Shown one piece after another: positions 1-9,691 of a DNA stretch of 64,000 nucleotides. The notes below the pieces were generated by a model. That model was given only the letters and a program-made list of their open reading frames with translations, ran no database searches and was not told where the DNA came from. A program made the translations under genes and the position numbers. This stretch comes from Duganella sp. 1224 (GTDB taxonomy: Bacteria; Pseudomonadota; Gammaproteobacteria; Burkholderiales; Burkholderiaceae_D), in contig NZ_JACBYS010000002.1 of assembly GCF_013408245.1 (NCBI RefSeq), positions 868,001 through 932,000 on the forward strand, in the 5' to 3' direction. Within the stretch, counting starts at the first letter, position 1. Each line of letters starts with the position of its first letter.

Positions 1-143
1 CGATACGAGTTATTCGAATCAGCGAATTTGCAAGCACAGCGGGTATCGCTCTATAGCGTATTTCTAAAAGGTGAACTATGTCACGACGCGTCATAAGAAT
101 TTCCGAACTTGCCAGTACGCCCCGCTGCGCTGCACATCTACGC

Positions 144-236
144 GAGCGAGTACTAACCGGCAAAGGCAGGCTACGCCTGGCCGCTAGGGCGGCTTCCCTT
201 TGCCTTTTCCGCTAGGGCGGAAATTAGCACTCGCTC
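144..236. repeat. nested inverted repeats, possible structured RNA
   Basis: An outer stem pairs 144-156 with 224-236 with one mismatch. Inside it, 159-166 pairs with 197-204 perfectly, and 167-171 pairs with 175-179 around a three-base loop. The 12-base self-complementary unit ccgctagggcgg occurs twice, at 181-192 and 209-220. The arrangement would fold into a branched structure in RNA or single-stranded DNA. No convincing reading frame covers it. Function is unknown. Confidence 0.5.
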
Positions 237-284
237 TTGTCTCCGGTTCGCTGCGCTCTCTCCGCGCCAGAACGGGCTTGGCAG

Positions 285-366
285 GTCCCCGCGAAGCGCG
301 GGAAAGTGCCTTTTTTCCTCGCTGGACGCTCGTCAAAAAAGCACTTTCCCGCGCTTCACTTGGGGA
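285..366. repeat. long imperfect inverted repeat
   Basis: Arms at about 293-316 and 335-357 are complementary apart from a one-base bulge. Including the outer GTCCCC/GGGGAC pair, the structure extends to about 285-366. Further right, a 17-base direct repeat (gtcttcgctgtcgctcg) occurs at 458-474 and 483-499. The short overlapping reading frames here are by-products of the palindromes. It may be part of one structured non-coding element with 144-236. Confidence 0.5.
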
Positions 367-560
367 CGGGCTCCGCCCCCAACCCAGACCGCGTCCTTGG
401 GGCCACTTTCGTCGCCGTTCGGCGCCTCATCCTGGTTCGGCTCCCCCGGCCTCGCAAGTCTTCGCTGTCGCTCGCATGCGAGGTCTTCGCTGTCGCTCGA
501 TTTTGCGCGCTTCGCCGCAAAACCAACGAGCCCCCTTTGTTGCCGATTTAAACTGACAAA

Positions 561-954
561 TATCCAACGTGATGAATCAACCCTCTCCCGTCCACTCAAC
601 AACATTTGATCCCCAAATATAGCCGACTGCCCCCATGTTCTAGTCCACCGTTCCAATAAACTGAGGCTAAAAGGTAGTGCCACGTTTCCCTCATCAGCCG
701 TCTCAACTGGAACCCTGTTAATGCTTCCTTCGGCTATACCTGAAAGCAGTACTTTCCGACAATCACGTTTCCTTTCTTCTAAGTTTCTCGTATTGACAGT
801 AGAATTACTGCTAGCAACCAATAATTACGAGACGACGACAGGCTTGGGCCAGTGTTTCGACTTGTGAACTTGCTCGGCCAAGTTCAATGCAAACAGATGA
901 AGCAGCCTCGCTATCGGCAAATCAACAGTTAGACAACTCAATGAGCGTACACAG
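561..954. other. gene-free upstream region of the cassette
   Basis: No supportable gene lies here. It should hold the promoter of the cassette starting at 955. The best -35-like box is TTGACA at 793-798, but the nearest AT-rich -10-like hexamer (AATAAT, 819-824) is 20 bases away, which is too far for a confident sigma-70 call. I see no clear operator or terminator. Confidence 0.35.
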
Positions 955-2787
955 ATGAAGCCGCAGTCGGAATTTTTAAAGCCTCGATGGCTACGCGATC
1001 TACTGAGATTCACTCCCTTAAAAAGCCAGTTCGTGCTATCCGGGAACGTCCGAGACTTGCAGCCGTGCGAGGTCTCGCCTGGAATCATTACTGCCCAGTC
1101 CCTAATCAGTACGCTGTGCGACGGCCTGCGTGAATCAGGCTACTCTCAATTCGTCACTTGGAATCCGCTGTTGGGCTTTACTGTCCCCGCGAAGGGAATA
1201 ACAACGAACGAGTCAACAGAACAGCTCCTCAGTAGCTTGGGTTTGGTCCCTGTAAATGGAGTTGCAACGGGTGGCATCGACAGCGTAGGTGCGGCCATGG
1301 AGCGCTTAATCAGCCTTGCCGGCCCGCCAACCGCGCTGATCGTCGATTTTGCGTCACGCTTGACGGTACGGCCGGAATCCCTTACAGCCGCCGAACACAG
1401 CATGTTTACGCGCGCGTTGGTGCTCAGCCATACAGCGCAGGCGCGCCCACATGGGGAGCAGCGGCTCCCGTTCTTTAACACCATTATCTGGATTGTGGAT
1501 AAAGAAAGCGATATTCCGGATTGGATTCTGATCGACAATCCCCGAATTCGTCACGTTCCTGTAGCAAAACCTGACGGCGCCGCACGCCGCGTTTTGTCAC
1601 CAGCGCTTCTACGCGCGGTTCCGGGATTCCAACAAGCAGCAGCTAATGTACGGGCCGACGCCGAGCGCGCATTTATCGATGGCACAGAAGGGATGTTACT
1701 GTCGGACATGAATGCAATCGCCACCCTGGCAAGGGTGGAGAATGTTTCCGTAGAAAGAATTGCGGATGCTGTCAGACGCTACAAAGTCGGTGTCACCGAA
1801 GACCCTTGGCTACAAATCGATCGCGACAAGATCCGCAACGCGGAAGCTGAGATAAGCAAGCGAGTCAAAGGACAAACCCACGCAGTGACGCATTTGCTAG
1901 ATTTAGTGAAGCGCGCAATGACAGGAGTCGGTGCGCAACGCAAAGGTGGACGCCCGCGCGGCGTAGCCTTTCTCGCTGGTCCAACCGGCGTGGGCAAGAC
2001 CGAGTTGGCGAAAACCATTACAAGCTTGCTATTCGGAGATGAGAGCGCCTATATCCGATTCGATATGTCTGAGTTCAGTTCCGAACATGCGGATCAACGC
2101 CTAATTGGAGCGCCACCGGGCTACGTCGGATATGACGTGGGAGGCGAGCTTACCAACGCAATTCGAGAAAGGCCCTTCAGCGTTGTGCTCTTCGATGAAA
2201 TCGAGAAAGCCCATCCTCGTATCCTCGATAAGTTTCTGCAGATACTCGATGATGGCGTACTCACGTCGGGTCGTGGTGATCGCGTCTACTTCTCCGAAGC
2301 ACTAATCATCTTCACCTCGAATCTGGGCATCTATCGACAGAGTGAATCAGGTGATCGTGTGCCAAATGTGGTTCCTGGGGAACTATTCGTTAACGTGCAA
2401 GAAAAGGTACGCAACGAGATCGAGCACCATTTCAAAGTGGTGTTGAACCGACCTGAAATCCTGAACCGGATAGGCGAGAATATAATCATCTTCGATTTCG
2501 TTCGGCAGGAAGTTGCAGAACAAATTTTTGAGCACATGCTACGCACCGTACTCGACGACCTCGTTACACAAGGCATTACCATCGAACTGGACGAGGTATC
2601 AGAGACCTCACTCAAACAGCTTTGCCTGAGTGACCTATCAAATGGGGGCCGAGGTATCCGCAACCAGATTGAAGCTTATCTGATCAATCCGTTGGCGAGA
2701 GGCCTATTCGACCAAGACGCACAAGCGGGTGACCATTTCATCCTCGCCGGAACGGACGCGGCCACCCTGCGCCTCCAAAAGCGTTAG
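955..2787 (+). CDS. ClpA/ClpB-like AAA+ ATPase, first gene of the island cassette
   Basis: This 610-residue protein has a C-terminal AAA+ module of the ClpA/ClpB second-ring type. Walker A GPTGVGKT is near residues 342-349, Walker B LFDE near 412-415, the pore-loop-like GAPPGYVGYD follows Walker A, and a small C-terminal subdomain follows. Residues 1-310 lack a P-loop but look like a degenerate second ATPase-like or adaptor domain. The ClpA/B N-domain and middle coiled coil are absent, so this is not a housekeeping Clp protein. It probably remodels or unfolds a partner. The ATG at 955 is the first in frame after a stop at 898, with no strong Shine-Dalgarno sequence. The next gene starts 3 bases after the stop codon. 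Confidence 0.85.
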   Translation: MKPQSEFLKPRWLRDLLRFTPLKSQFVLSGNVRDLQPCEVSPGIITAQSLISTLCDGLRESGYSQFVTWNPLLGFTVPAKGITTNESTEQLLSSLGLVPVNGVATGGIDSVGAAMERLISLAGPPTALIVDFASRLTVRPESLTAAEHSMFTRALVLSHTAQARPHGEQRLPFFNTIIWIVDKESDIPDWILIDNPRIRHVPVAKPDGAARRVLSPALLRAVPGFQQAAANVRADAERAFIDGTEGMLLSDMNAIATLARVENVSVERIADAVRRYKVGVTEDPWLQIDRDKIRNAEAEISKRVKGQTHAVTHLLDLVKRAMTGVGAQRKGGRPRGVAFLAGPTGVGKTELAKTITSLLFGDESAYIRFDMSEFSSEHADQRLIGAPPGYVGYDVGGELTNAIRERPFSVVLFDEIEKAHPRILDKFLQILDDGVLTSGRGDRVYFSEALIIFTSNLGIYRQSESGDRVPNVVPGELFVNVQEKVRNEIEHHFKVVLNRPEILNRIGENIIIFDFVRQEVAEQIFEHMLRTVLDDLVTQGITIELDEVSETSLKQLCLSDLSNGGRGIRNQIEAYLINPLARGLFDQDAQAGDHFILAGTDAATLRLQKR

Positions 2788-2790
2788 TCC

Positions 2791-3450
2791 ATGGATATTC
2801 ATATCTCACGACTCCACTTTCCAGTGACCACACTCGGCCCCGGACGACGCATTGGCATTTGGCTACAAGGCTGCAGTATCCATTGCCCAGGCTGCATTTC
2901 TGCGGACACGTGGGCCGTTGATAAGGGAAGGACCACAGTGGATAGCGTAATGACGCATCTCGCGCAGTGGCTACCAGCCGCCGAAGGTATTACGATTTCT
3001 GGCGGTGAGCCATTCGAACAGCCTGAAGCGCTTGTTGCACTGGTGACCGCTCTGCGCAGTGCAACGCCGGCCGACATCCTTGTCTACAGTGGCAAGCCCA
3101 TTGAGCACTTGACACTTGTGCTGCAACGATCGGCGGGGTGTATCGACGCACTAATCTCAGATCCATTTGACCTCAATGCTCCGCATACAAAGCCCTTGCG
3201 CGGCAGCGACAACCAGCGCCTTCATCTACTTACGGCACTAGGGATTGATCGCTTCAGTGCATATGAAGCGCCATGCAAAGTGCTAGACAAGTCACTTGAC
3301 GTCATGTTTGACCCGGATGGCAGCGTCTGGTTCGCCGGCATTCCGCAGCGCGGAGATTTTTTGCGCTTGCAAGAGCTATTGATTAATCAGGGACATCGAG
3401 TCCACATCAGCGCCGACAGGGCGCGCACCACCAAGGTACACCAATCATGA
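2791..3450 (+). CDS. radical-SAM 4Fe-4S activating-enzyme-like protein
   Basis: The 219-residue protein carries the cluster motif CSIHCPGC (Cys28, Cys32, Cys35; CX3CX2C) and a SAM-binding ISGGEP segment near residue 72. This is the short architecture of NrdG and pyruvate-formate-lyase activating enzymes (4Fe-4S single-cluster family). Such enzymes make a 5'-deoxyadenosyl radical and usually act on a partner protein. No glycyl-radical enzyme is encoded nearby, so the substrate is unknown; the large neighbouring proteins are candidates. The gene lies 3 bases after the AAA+ gene, and its stop overlaps the start of the helicase gene, implying translational coupling. Confidence 0.88.
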   Translation: MDIHISRLHFPVTTLGPGRRIGIWLQGCSIHCPGCISADTWAVDKGRTTVDSVMTHLAQWLPAAEGITISGGEPFEQPEALVALVTALRSATPADILVYSGKPIEHLTLVLQRSAGCIDALISDPFDLNAPHTKPLRGSDNQRLHLLTALGIDRFSAYEAPCKVLDKSLDVMFDPDGSVWFAGIPQRGDFLRLQELLINQGHRVHISADRARTTKVHQS

Positions 3451-6400
3451 TGCGTTTTTGCCCCAATTGCCGAACAGAACGTCCCTTGGAGGAATGGTTC
3501 TGTGAGGGTGTCGTCGACACCGCACCTTGTCAGTGGGATTTATCTGCACTTCCCATCCGCGAAATCGGCGACCGGCCACAAGAAATCGTCACTCAAGATG
3601 AGCAACGGCTTCTATCAGTCGGACTAATGTGCACAAACGGACACCAGATAGATGCCGGTGACTTGATGTGCCTGACTTGTGGTGCAGATCCTGCCAGTAA
3701 TGAGGATGCGACAGTAGCCACTGCGCTGCCACCACCGATATCGGAAGAGACTCAAATTGGCGGCTGGCGATTAACGCGTCGCATTTCCAGTAGCGATAGT
3801 GTACGAGAACGCTACATCTGCCAGCATCGCGACACAAATCGCCAAGCGGTATTGACGCTCTATCGCCCGGGTGCAGAACCAGATCCTGCCGTGTACGAAG
3901 TAATCGGCCGCCTTCCGCGAGAACACGTTCCCGAGATCATTACTACTGGTCGCTGGGATGGCCGAGCCTACGAGGTAGCCGAAGAACTGAGCGGTGGAAC
4001 GTTAGCCGATGTCGGCATCGCTTTCAGCGACATGGCCACCATCCGCCATGTAATTTCTGAGTTGGGCCAAGCATTGCATTGCTTCTCGGAAGCTGGTCTT
4101 CGGCATCGTGACCTGCGTCCAGGTACCTTGCTGGTGCGTAGCCGTGACCCGCTCGATCTTGTAATCAACGGTTTTGGCTCTGCGCGTCTTTCGGAGTTTG
4201 ATCTCGATATAGTTTCTCCTCTCGAAACCTCGCGCTACATGGCACCAGAAGCCATCGCAGGTGGGGTTGCTGCCGCTTCCGACTGGTGGAGCCTGGGCAT
4301 GATTCTGCTTGAACAACTAACCAGCGGTGCTTGCTTCGCAGGATCTAACCCCCAATCATTCCTCATCCATGTTCTAGCGAACGGCATCACCCTGCCCGAT
4401 GATTTAGATCCTCAACTCCACCTATTGTTCCGTGGTTTATTAGCAAGGGACCGGCACCAACGCTGGCAGTGGCAGCAAGTTAAAAGCTGGCTAGACGGTG
4501 AGATAGTCAACGCTCCTGCTGCGGTGAGTCCTGAGATCGACAGTACCGATGGAAATAGTATAGTGCTCAACAAAAAGCGCTATCACAAACCAGCCGTATT
4601 CGCGTTAGCCGCCGCTGAGAGTGAGAATTGGAACGAGGCCAAGGATCATTTAAATCGTGGTGTATTGACGACCTGGGCTGAGCAAGTCAAAGTCGCTCCT
4701 GCCACGCTCGCGGGTCTGCGCCAAGTCGCGCAATTGGAAGGTGTGGACGACGATTGCCGACTGATGATTGCACTCAAACTGCTCAACCCTGAGATCCCGT
4801 TGATTTTACGTGGAGACATTGTCACACCAGGGTGGCTTTTGCAGAATGCGCTGGAAGCATATGACCTCATCACTGGCGCGGTTCCACCCTTTTTGCAAAG
4901 ATTGCAGACGGAGACTTGGCTATCGCAACTCCGGACACGTGCCGAGGTGGTGCGGCAGCGCGCCGCCAACTTGGGCATTGATCTCAACGAGGAGACCGTC
5001 CGCGTCAATTTACTTTCCACCTCACGCGCACGTCTAGCAGCAGTATGGGACCAGCAACGGCTGTTGTTCCCTGATTCCGACCATCCAGGTTTGCTGTCCT
5101 TGTCGGAGCGACGTACGATCAGCGAAGAAGACCTGATTGTCCTGCTGAGTGCTGCCGTCTCGCAGTTCCGTTCAATTGATGCAGTGCTGGAACAAGCCCA
5201 AGAACTAGCGAAGCAAGAGGATATTCTCAGTTTTGACCCGTTCGCCGCGCGAGCTGAGTTAAGCCTGTTACGTACTGAACTGTTCCGGAAGGTCGACGAC
5301 CGTATTGCAGGCTTTGCCAGGACTGGGAAGAAAATTATCGATGATCTGGCCGACCAGTTCCGGCTCGAACGCCGGCTGCCGTTGCATGAAGTCGTACTGA
5401 TCTTGGCAGTGCCGGCAGATCAATGGCTGGAGCCACAAAAACAGCAATATGTCTCGCAGATCCTCGATTTTTTTGAAAAGAAATTGTCCTCCGCAGTATT
5501 GCGTGGCCCGTTGGTACGTATGACAATCGGCAAGTCCACTGGCCGCGCCGACATGATGGAGCTGAGCAGTGCGCGGCAGAGTGGCACTGCCTTATTAGAG
5601 CACCTGCTGCAACGTAATTCTCAATCGGTAGCCATCGATCCAGGCGTCCTCGCCGACAATCTCCCATTGGTCGGCAGGCTTACAGCCCTTCATCGCCAGA
5701 CCTCGATCTATAAACGAGATACCGGTATCGATGGTATGTATCTCGGGTTCCCGTTTCTCATCATTAAGGACAACCGCAGCAAGACGCGCCCCAGAATCAC
5801 GCCGGTACTACTTTGGCCGGTGAAATTGCTAATGGAGTTGGGAGCACGAGGGCAAGTCGCACTGGCCTTCGATACCGAACGCGAAGAAGTTCGCATTAAT
5901 CCTGCGTTAGAAGGCTTATTGGGGCGCGAGGCGGTCAAAGAATGGCGCAGCGCTGCGGACGAAGTACTGGGCCGTTCTGCGCTGAAAATGAGCGACGTCC
6001 TTGACGCTTTTGGCATGCTCGCAGCACCGGAGCAACGCCAGTTGACTTCCCTACCGCCGCCCTCTTATGACATTCCAGCTGGCACTGCGTCGCTTCGTTG
6101 CGCCGCCGTTCTGTTCCACGTGACATTCAGTGGTCAGGCCATCGGCGAAGACCTCAGGCAACTCAGAACTCTGTCTCCGTCGGGTACTGCGCTGGAATCA
6201 ATGCTAAGGCTCAAGGAGAAGGCGGAGTTTGATACGCCAGTTGAGCAGTCAATGGAGATTGACCGCTACTTGACCGTCGCTAGCGACCCCTCACAGGAGT
6301 CAGCCGTTCTGAAGGCACGCCAGTGGCCCGGCCTGCTCGTAGAAGGGCCACCAGGGACCGGCAAGAGCCAGACCATCGTTAATATGGTCGCGGATGCCAT

Positions 6401-9400
6401 CGGCCGAAAGAAGAGTATGCTGATCGTGTGTCAGAAGCATGCGGCACTTGAAGTGGTGTATAAACGCCTTGTGGCCGAAGGACTCGGCGACCGCATCATA
6501 ATGATCAACGACGTCAACAAAGACCGAGAGCCGACTATACGCGCGGTCCGTGAGCAGCTGGATGGCATATTCAAAGGGTCGCAATTTGATAATGGTTGGG
6601 TACGGCAGCGCGAGCGGGTTGCCGCTAAAATCGAGTCCCTTGAAGGTGAGTTAGACCGTCTGCACCAGGCCATGCATCGCGTTGACGAAGCGACAGGACT
6701 AAGCTACCGAGCCCTGCTGGGCCAACTCATTGAGCTGGAACTTGGAAGCCCACCGCTTAATATTCCGCAGCTTCGTACCAAGCTGTCTGTACTCGACTCA
6801 TCCGTCTTGACGACGGTCGAAGAGGAATGTGCGCCACTGGCCCGATACTGGCTGCCCGCGAAATTTGAAGGCAGCGCCCTTGCTCATCTGAAGGCGTTCG
6901 CAACCGATCAAGGAACCCTCGACGAATTCCATGTCGCATTCAAAACGTTCCTTGATGCCGAGCACAGCCGCATGGAGATATTGAATCAGCATCCAACTCG
7001 ATTTGATATCGATGATCCCGCTCCGCATAGAGCTTGGTTGAATGAAAACGCACCACGTCTGGAAGCATTGGATGAAAGTCAACGCAAACGCCTGGCTCAC
7101 TGGTTACCGCTTTTTCGCCCTGCCGACAAAGCCGATGCGCCTGGCCAGTTACTCTATAACTCACTGCGCAAGCTCCACCAGGAGTTAATTTCCATAAGCG
7201 GCGCCGGCTATCATGGCGTGCTCTCAGCCGCACTCGCAAGTCTGCCGAGTGCCCAATTGGACAAGATCACCCAGCTGGCCGACTTAGCAGCCCGGCCGCT
7301 CACGGTTGTTGACCGTTTGAATCCCTTCACCTACCTTCGACGTAGTCAGGTATTAAAATTTGTATCGCAGACAGGTGCCAAGGCCGAGCTGGATCCGATC
7401 ACCAAACTACTCGCTGCCGCCCGCCTTGAACTACAGTGGCGACCGATCCGGCAGGCGCTGTCCGAGATATCGAGCGAACTCCACCTAGAGCCTGTAGAAA
7501 CAACCTCTGGACCAACCTTGGCGGCCGAATGCCTGACGCGATTGCGGAAGCTGGAGGAAGTGCGCGAACTAGCACAGTATTTGGCGATGGCGCCACGGGG
7601 GAGTGAATTCGACGCAGCGGTCATGACGGGAGACCGTGCGCCCGTAGAGCAACTTCTAGACGGTTTTGAGCGCGCTTTCGTACGCCATGCAGCACGTCAG
7701 CACAGTTTCCAAGCTCTATCACTACTGGAAGAATGGATTGAGCCGGATCTTACAGCCCAGTGTCGTCATGCCATTTCGCAAAATACCGAATTCCGCACGA
7801 TACCCAATCGTATTCAAGATGCGCTTTCCACTTTAGTGGCTTATCAGCAATTCCGCATGCGGTCGCGGAATCTGAGCAAGGAATCTCTTGAGACATTTGC
7901 CGTGATGCGCACCCATGAAGCCTCCATGAGCGCGATTCCGATGAATGATCTGGACGGCGAGGTTCGTCGCGTGATTAATAGGGAGGCGCGACTGGGTTGG
8001 AAACGCAGAATAGAACAAACCAGTCCCGAGTTACTGCTTGAACAAACTGAAACGATCGCCAAAGTAGAATCCCTTGCAGTGGCTGATGAAGAAATGCGTC
8101 GGCTGAACCGCGACGTTTTGCGTGATGGGATTCAGCGCGGCTTCTTAGCCGGTCCCAAGCAATGGGAGGACGTCACACGTCTCAAAGGTCAACGCTCCCG
8201 TCGGTTGCGCGAATTCATTGAACTTGGCGCAGGCATGGGGTTGATGGCGTTGCGCCCCGTGTGGCTAATGAACCCTGACGTTGCCAGCCGGGTTCTTCCG
8301 TTAAAGAATAATCTCTTCGATACAATCGTTTACGACGAGGCATCACAGATGCCAGTGGAATATGCATTGCCGACCCTGTTCCGCGCAGGCGTCGCCATCG
8401 TGAGTGGTGACGAAAAACAAATGCCTCCAAGCGCATTTTTCTCGGGCCGCACTAACAGTGACGAGACAGACATATTCGATGGCGACCAACCTGACGACGA
8501 CGCCAGCGAAGAAGAAAAGGAGCAATTTGAGGAAACCTGGAACCGCCGGGAGATAAAGGACTGTCCGGACTTGCTTCAACTCGCGCGCAGTGCGCTACCA
8601 GTTACTACGTTGCAGATACACTATCGCTCAGTTTACCGAGAACTCATTGGCTACTCAAACGCTGCTTTTTATGAAAATAATCTCAGTGTCCCAGCACGCC
8701 ATCCCGACTCAACCATCCGAGCCATCAAACCGCTTGAACTGATTCAGGTGAATGGTCTGTATGAGAAACAGACTAACAGCGCGGAAGCCGATCGCGTTGT
8801 AGAGCTCTTGGCCGAACTGTGGCGCCTTCCCTATTCCGAGCGGCCTTCCACCGGCGTCGTCACGTTCAATATGAAGCAAGCAGACTTGATCGAGGAGCGG
8901 CTGGAGCAACGAGCCGAAGCTGATCCGGAATTCCGCATTGCTTATCAAGAAGAGGCCAGTCGCAGCGAGCACGGCGAGGACCTGGCAATATTCGTCAAAA
9001 ACGTTGAAAACGTGCAGGGTGACGAACGCGATGTCATTGTCTTCTCTACGACCTTCGGACGAAATAGCCAAGGCACCTTCCGACGGTCATTCGGCGTCCT
9101 CGGGCAAAAAGGCGGCGAGCGGCGCCTCAACGTCGCGATAACACGGGCACGAAAAAAAGTCATGCTGGTGACGTCTATGCCAATCGCCGATATCTCCGAC
9201 ATGCTAACCACCAAGCGCCGGCCGGCAATTCCCCGCGACTACCTGCAAGGTTATATGGAATACGCGCGAACCTTGTCCAATGGCGACCTGCATACCAGCA
9301 GTGCTTTGTTGGGACGGCTGCACAGTGAACGCGTGAACGCCCGAATGAAACAAGGCCAACAGCTAGACGGTTTTGCGAGCGATGTACTCAGTTTCTTGCA

Positions 9401-9686
9401 TTCGCTGGGGGTGCACCCAGTGACAGCGCAGGAAGGCGACGCATTCGGCCTGGACTTCGCAATTGCCGATCCCAAGACCGGCCTCTACACAATTGGCATC
9501 GAGTGCGACGCGCCACGACACGAATTACTACACCGTGCCCGCGCGCGGGACATCTGGCGCCCGTCCGTATTAAAACGTGCGATCCCAAAGCTACATCGAA
9601 TTTCATCACACGCTTGGTACCACAACAATATCGCGGAGAAGGCCAGGCTGGAGTCTGCCATTGAATCCGCCATCCACAAGGACTAG
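3447..9686 (+). CDS. zinc-ribbon/pseudokinase/SF1 helicase/nuclease fusion, 2079 aa
   Basis: The protein opens with two Cys-rich zinc-ribbon-like segments (about residues 4-30 and 60-82). A protein-kinase fold follows (about 105-350). It keeps HRD (220-222) and a YMAPEA segment. The ATP-anchoring VAIK lysine is missing (VLTL at 135-138), DFG is changed to GFG (242-244), and the catalytic-loop Asn is lost, so it is probably a pseudokinase. A long linker leads to an Upf1/Dna2-type superfamily-1 helicase: Walker A GPPGTGKS near 967-974, DEASQ near 1629, HYRS, VQGDERD and LNVAITRAR. The C-terminus resembles a vsr/MTES_1575-type nuclease (LDFAI, IGIECD, RARD, from about 2001). It resembles large helicases of anti-phage systems. 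Either ATG at 3447 or 3450 could start it. Confidence 0.88.
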   Translation: MMRFCPNCRTERPLEEWFCEGVVDTAPCQWDLSALPIREIGDRPQEIVTQDEQRLLSVGLMCTNGHQIDAGDLMCLTCGADPASNEDATVATALPPPISEETQIGGWRLTRRISSSDSVRERYICQHRDTNRQAVLTLYRPGAEPDPAVYEVIGRLPREHVPEIITTGRWDGRAYEVAEELSGGTLADVGIAFSDMATIRHVISELGQALHCFSEAGLRHRDLRPGTLLVRSRDPLDLVINGFGSARLSEFDLDIVSPLETSRYMAPEAIAGGVAAASDWWSLGMILLEQLTSGACFAGSNPQSFLIHVLANGITLPDDLDPQLHLLFRGLLARDRHQRWQWQQVKSWLDGEIVNAPAAVSPEIDSTDGNSIVLNKKRYHKPAVFALAAAESENWNEAKDHLNRGVLTTWAEQVKVAPATLAGLRQVAQLEGVDDDCRLMIALKLLNPEIPLILRGDIVTPGWLLQNALEAYDLITGAVPPFLQRLQTETWLSQLRTRAEVVRQRAANLGIDLNEETVRVNLLSTSRARLAAVWDQQRLLFPDSDHPGLLSLSERRTISEEDLIVLLSAAVSQFRSIDAVLEQAQELAKQEDILSFDPFAARAELSLLRTELFRKVDDRIAGFARTGKKIIDDLADQFRLERRLPLHEVVLILAVPADQWLEPQKQQYVSQILDFFEKKLSSAVLRGPLVRMTIGKSTGRADMMELSSARQSGTALLEHLLQRNSQSVAIDPGVLADNLPLVGRLTALHRQTSIYKRDTGIDGMYLGFPFLIIKDNRSKTRPRITPVLLWPVKLLMELGARGQVALAFDTEREEVRINPALEGLLGREAVKEWRSAADEVLGRSALKMSDVLDAFGMLAAPEQRQLTSLPPPSYDIPAGTASLRCAAVLFHVTFSGQAIGEDLRQLRTLSPSGTALESMLRLKEKAEFDTPVEQSMEIDRYLTVASDPSQESAVLKARQWPGLLVEGPPGTGKSQTIVNMVADAIGRKKSMLIVCQKHAALEVVYKRLVAEGLGDRIIMINDVNKDREPTIRAVREQLDGIFKGSQFDNGWVRQRERVAAKIESLEGELDRLHQAMHRVDEATGLSYRALLGQLIELELGSPPLNIPQLRTKLSVLDSSVLTTVEEECAPLARYWLPAKFEGSALAHLKAFATDQGTLDEFHVAFKTFLDAEHSRMEILNQHPTRFDIDDPAPHRAWLNENAPRLEALDESQRKRLAHWLPLFRPADKADAPGQLLYNSLRKLHQELISISGAGYHGVLSAALASLPSAQLDKITQLADLAARPLTVVDRLNPFTYLRRSQVLKFVSQTGAKAELDPITKLLAAARLELQWRPIRQALSEISSELHLEPVETTSGPTLAAECLTRLRKLEEVRELAQYLAMAPRGSEFDAAVMTGDRAPVEQLLDGFERAFVRHAARQHSFQALSLLEEWIEPDLTAQCRHAISQNTEFRTIPNRIQDALSTLVAYQQFRMRSRNLSKESLETFAVMRTHEASMSAIPMNDLDGEVRRVINREARLGWKRRIEQTSPELLLEQTETIAKVESLAVADEEMRRLNRDVLRDGIQRGFLAGPKQWEDVTRLKGQRSRRLREFIELGAGMGLMALRPVWLMNPDVASRVLPLKNNLFDTIVYDEASQMPVEYALPTLFRAGVAIVSGDEKQMPPSAFFSGRTNSDETDIFDGDQPDDDASEEEKEQFEETWNRREIKDCPDLLQLARSALPVTTLQIHYRSVYRELIGYSNAAFYENNLSVPARHPDSTIRAIKPLELIQVNGLYEKQTNSAEADRVVELLAELWRLPYSERPSTGVVTFNMKQADLIEERLEQRAEADPEFRIAYQEEASRSEHGEDLAIFVKNVENVQGDERDVIVFSTTFGRNSQGTFRRSFGVLGQKGGERRLNVAITRARKKVMLVTSMPIADISDMLTTKRRPAIPRDYLQGYMEYARTLSNGDLHTSSALLGRLHSERVNARMKQGQQLDGFASDVLSFLHSLGVHPVTAQEGDAFGLDFAIADPKTGLYTIGIECDAPRHELLHRARARDIWRPSVLKRAIPKLHRISSHAWYHNNIAEKARLESAIESAIHKD

Positions 9687-9691
9687 ATAAC

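Noticed and set aside
200..821. Overlapping short reading frames on both strands
   Set aside because: They arise from palindromes, have no ribosome-binding sites, and show repetitive Arg/Ser-rich translations with no domain.
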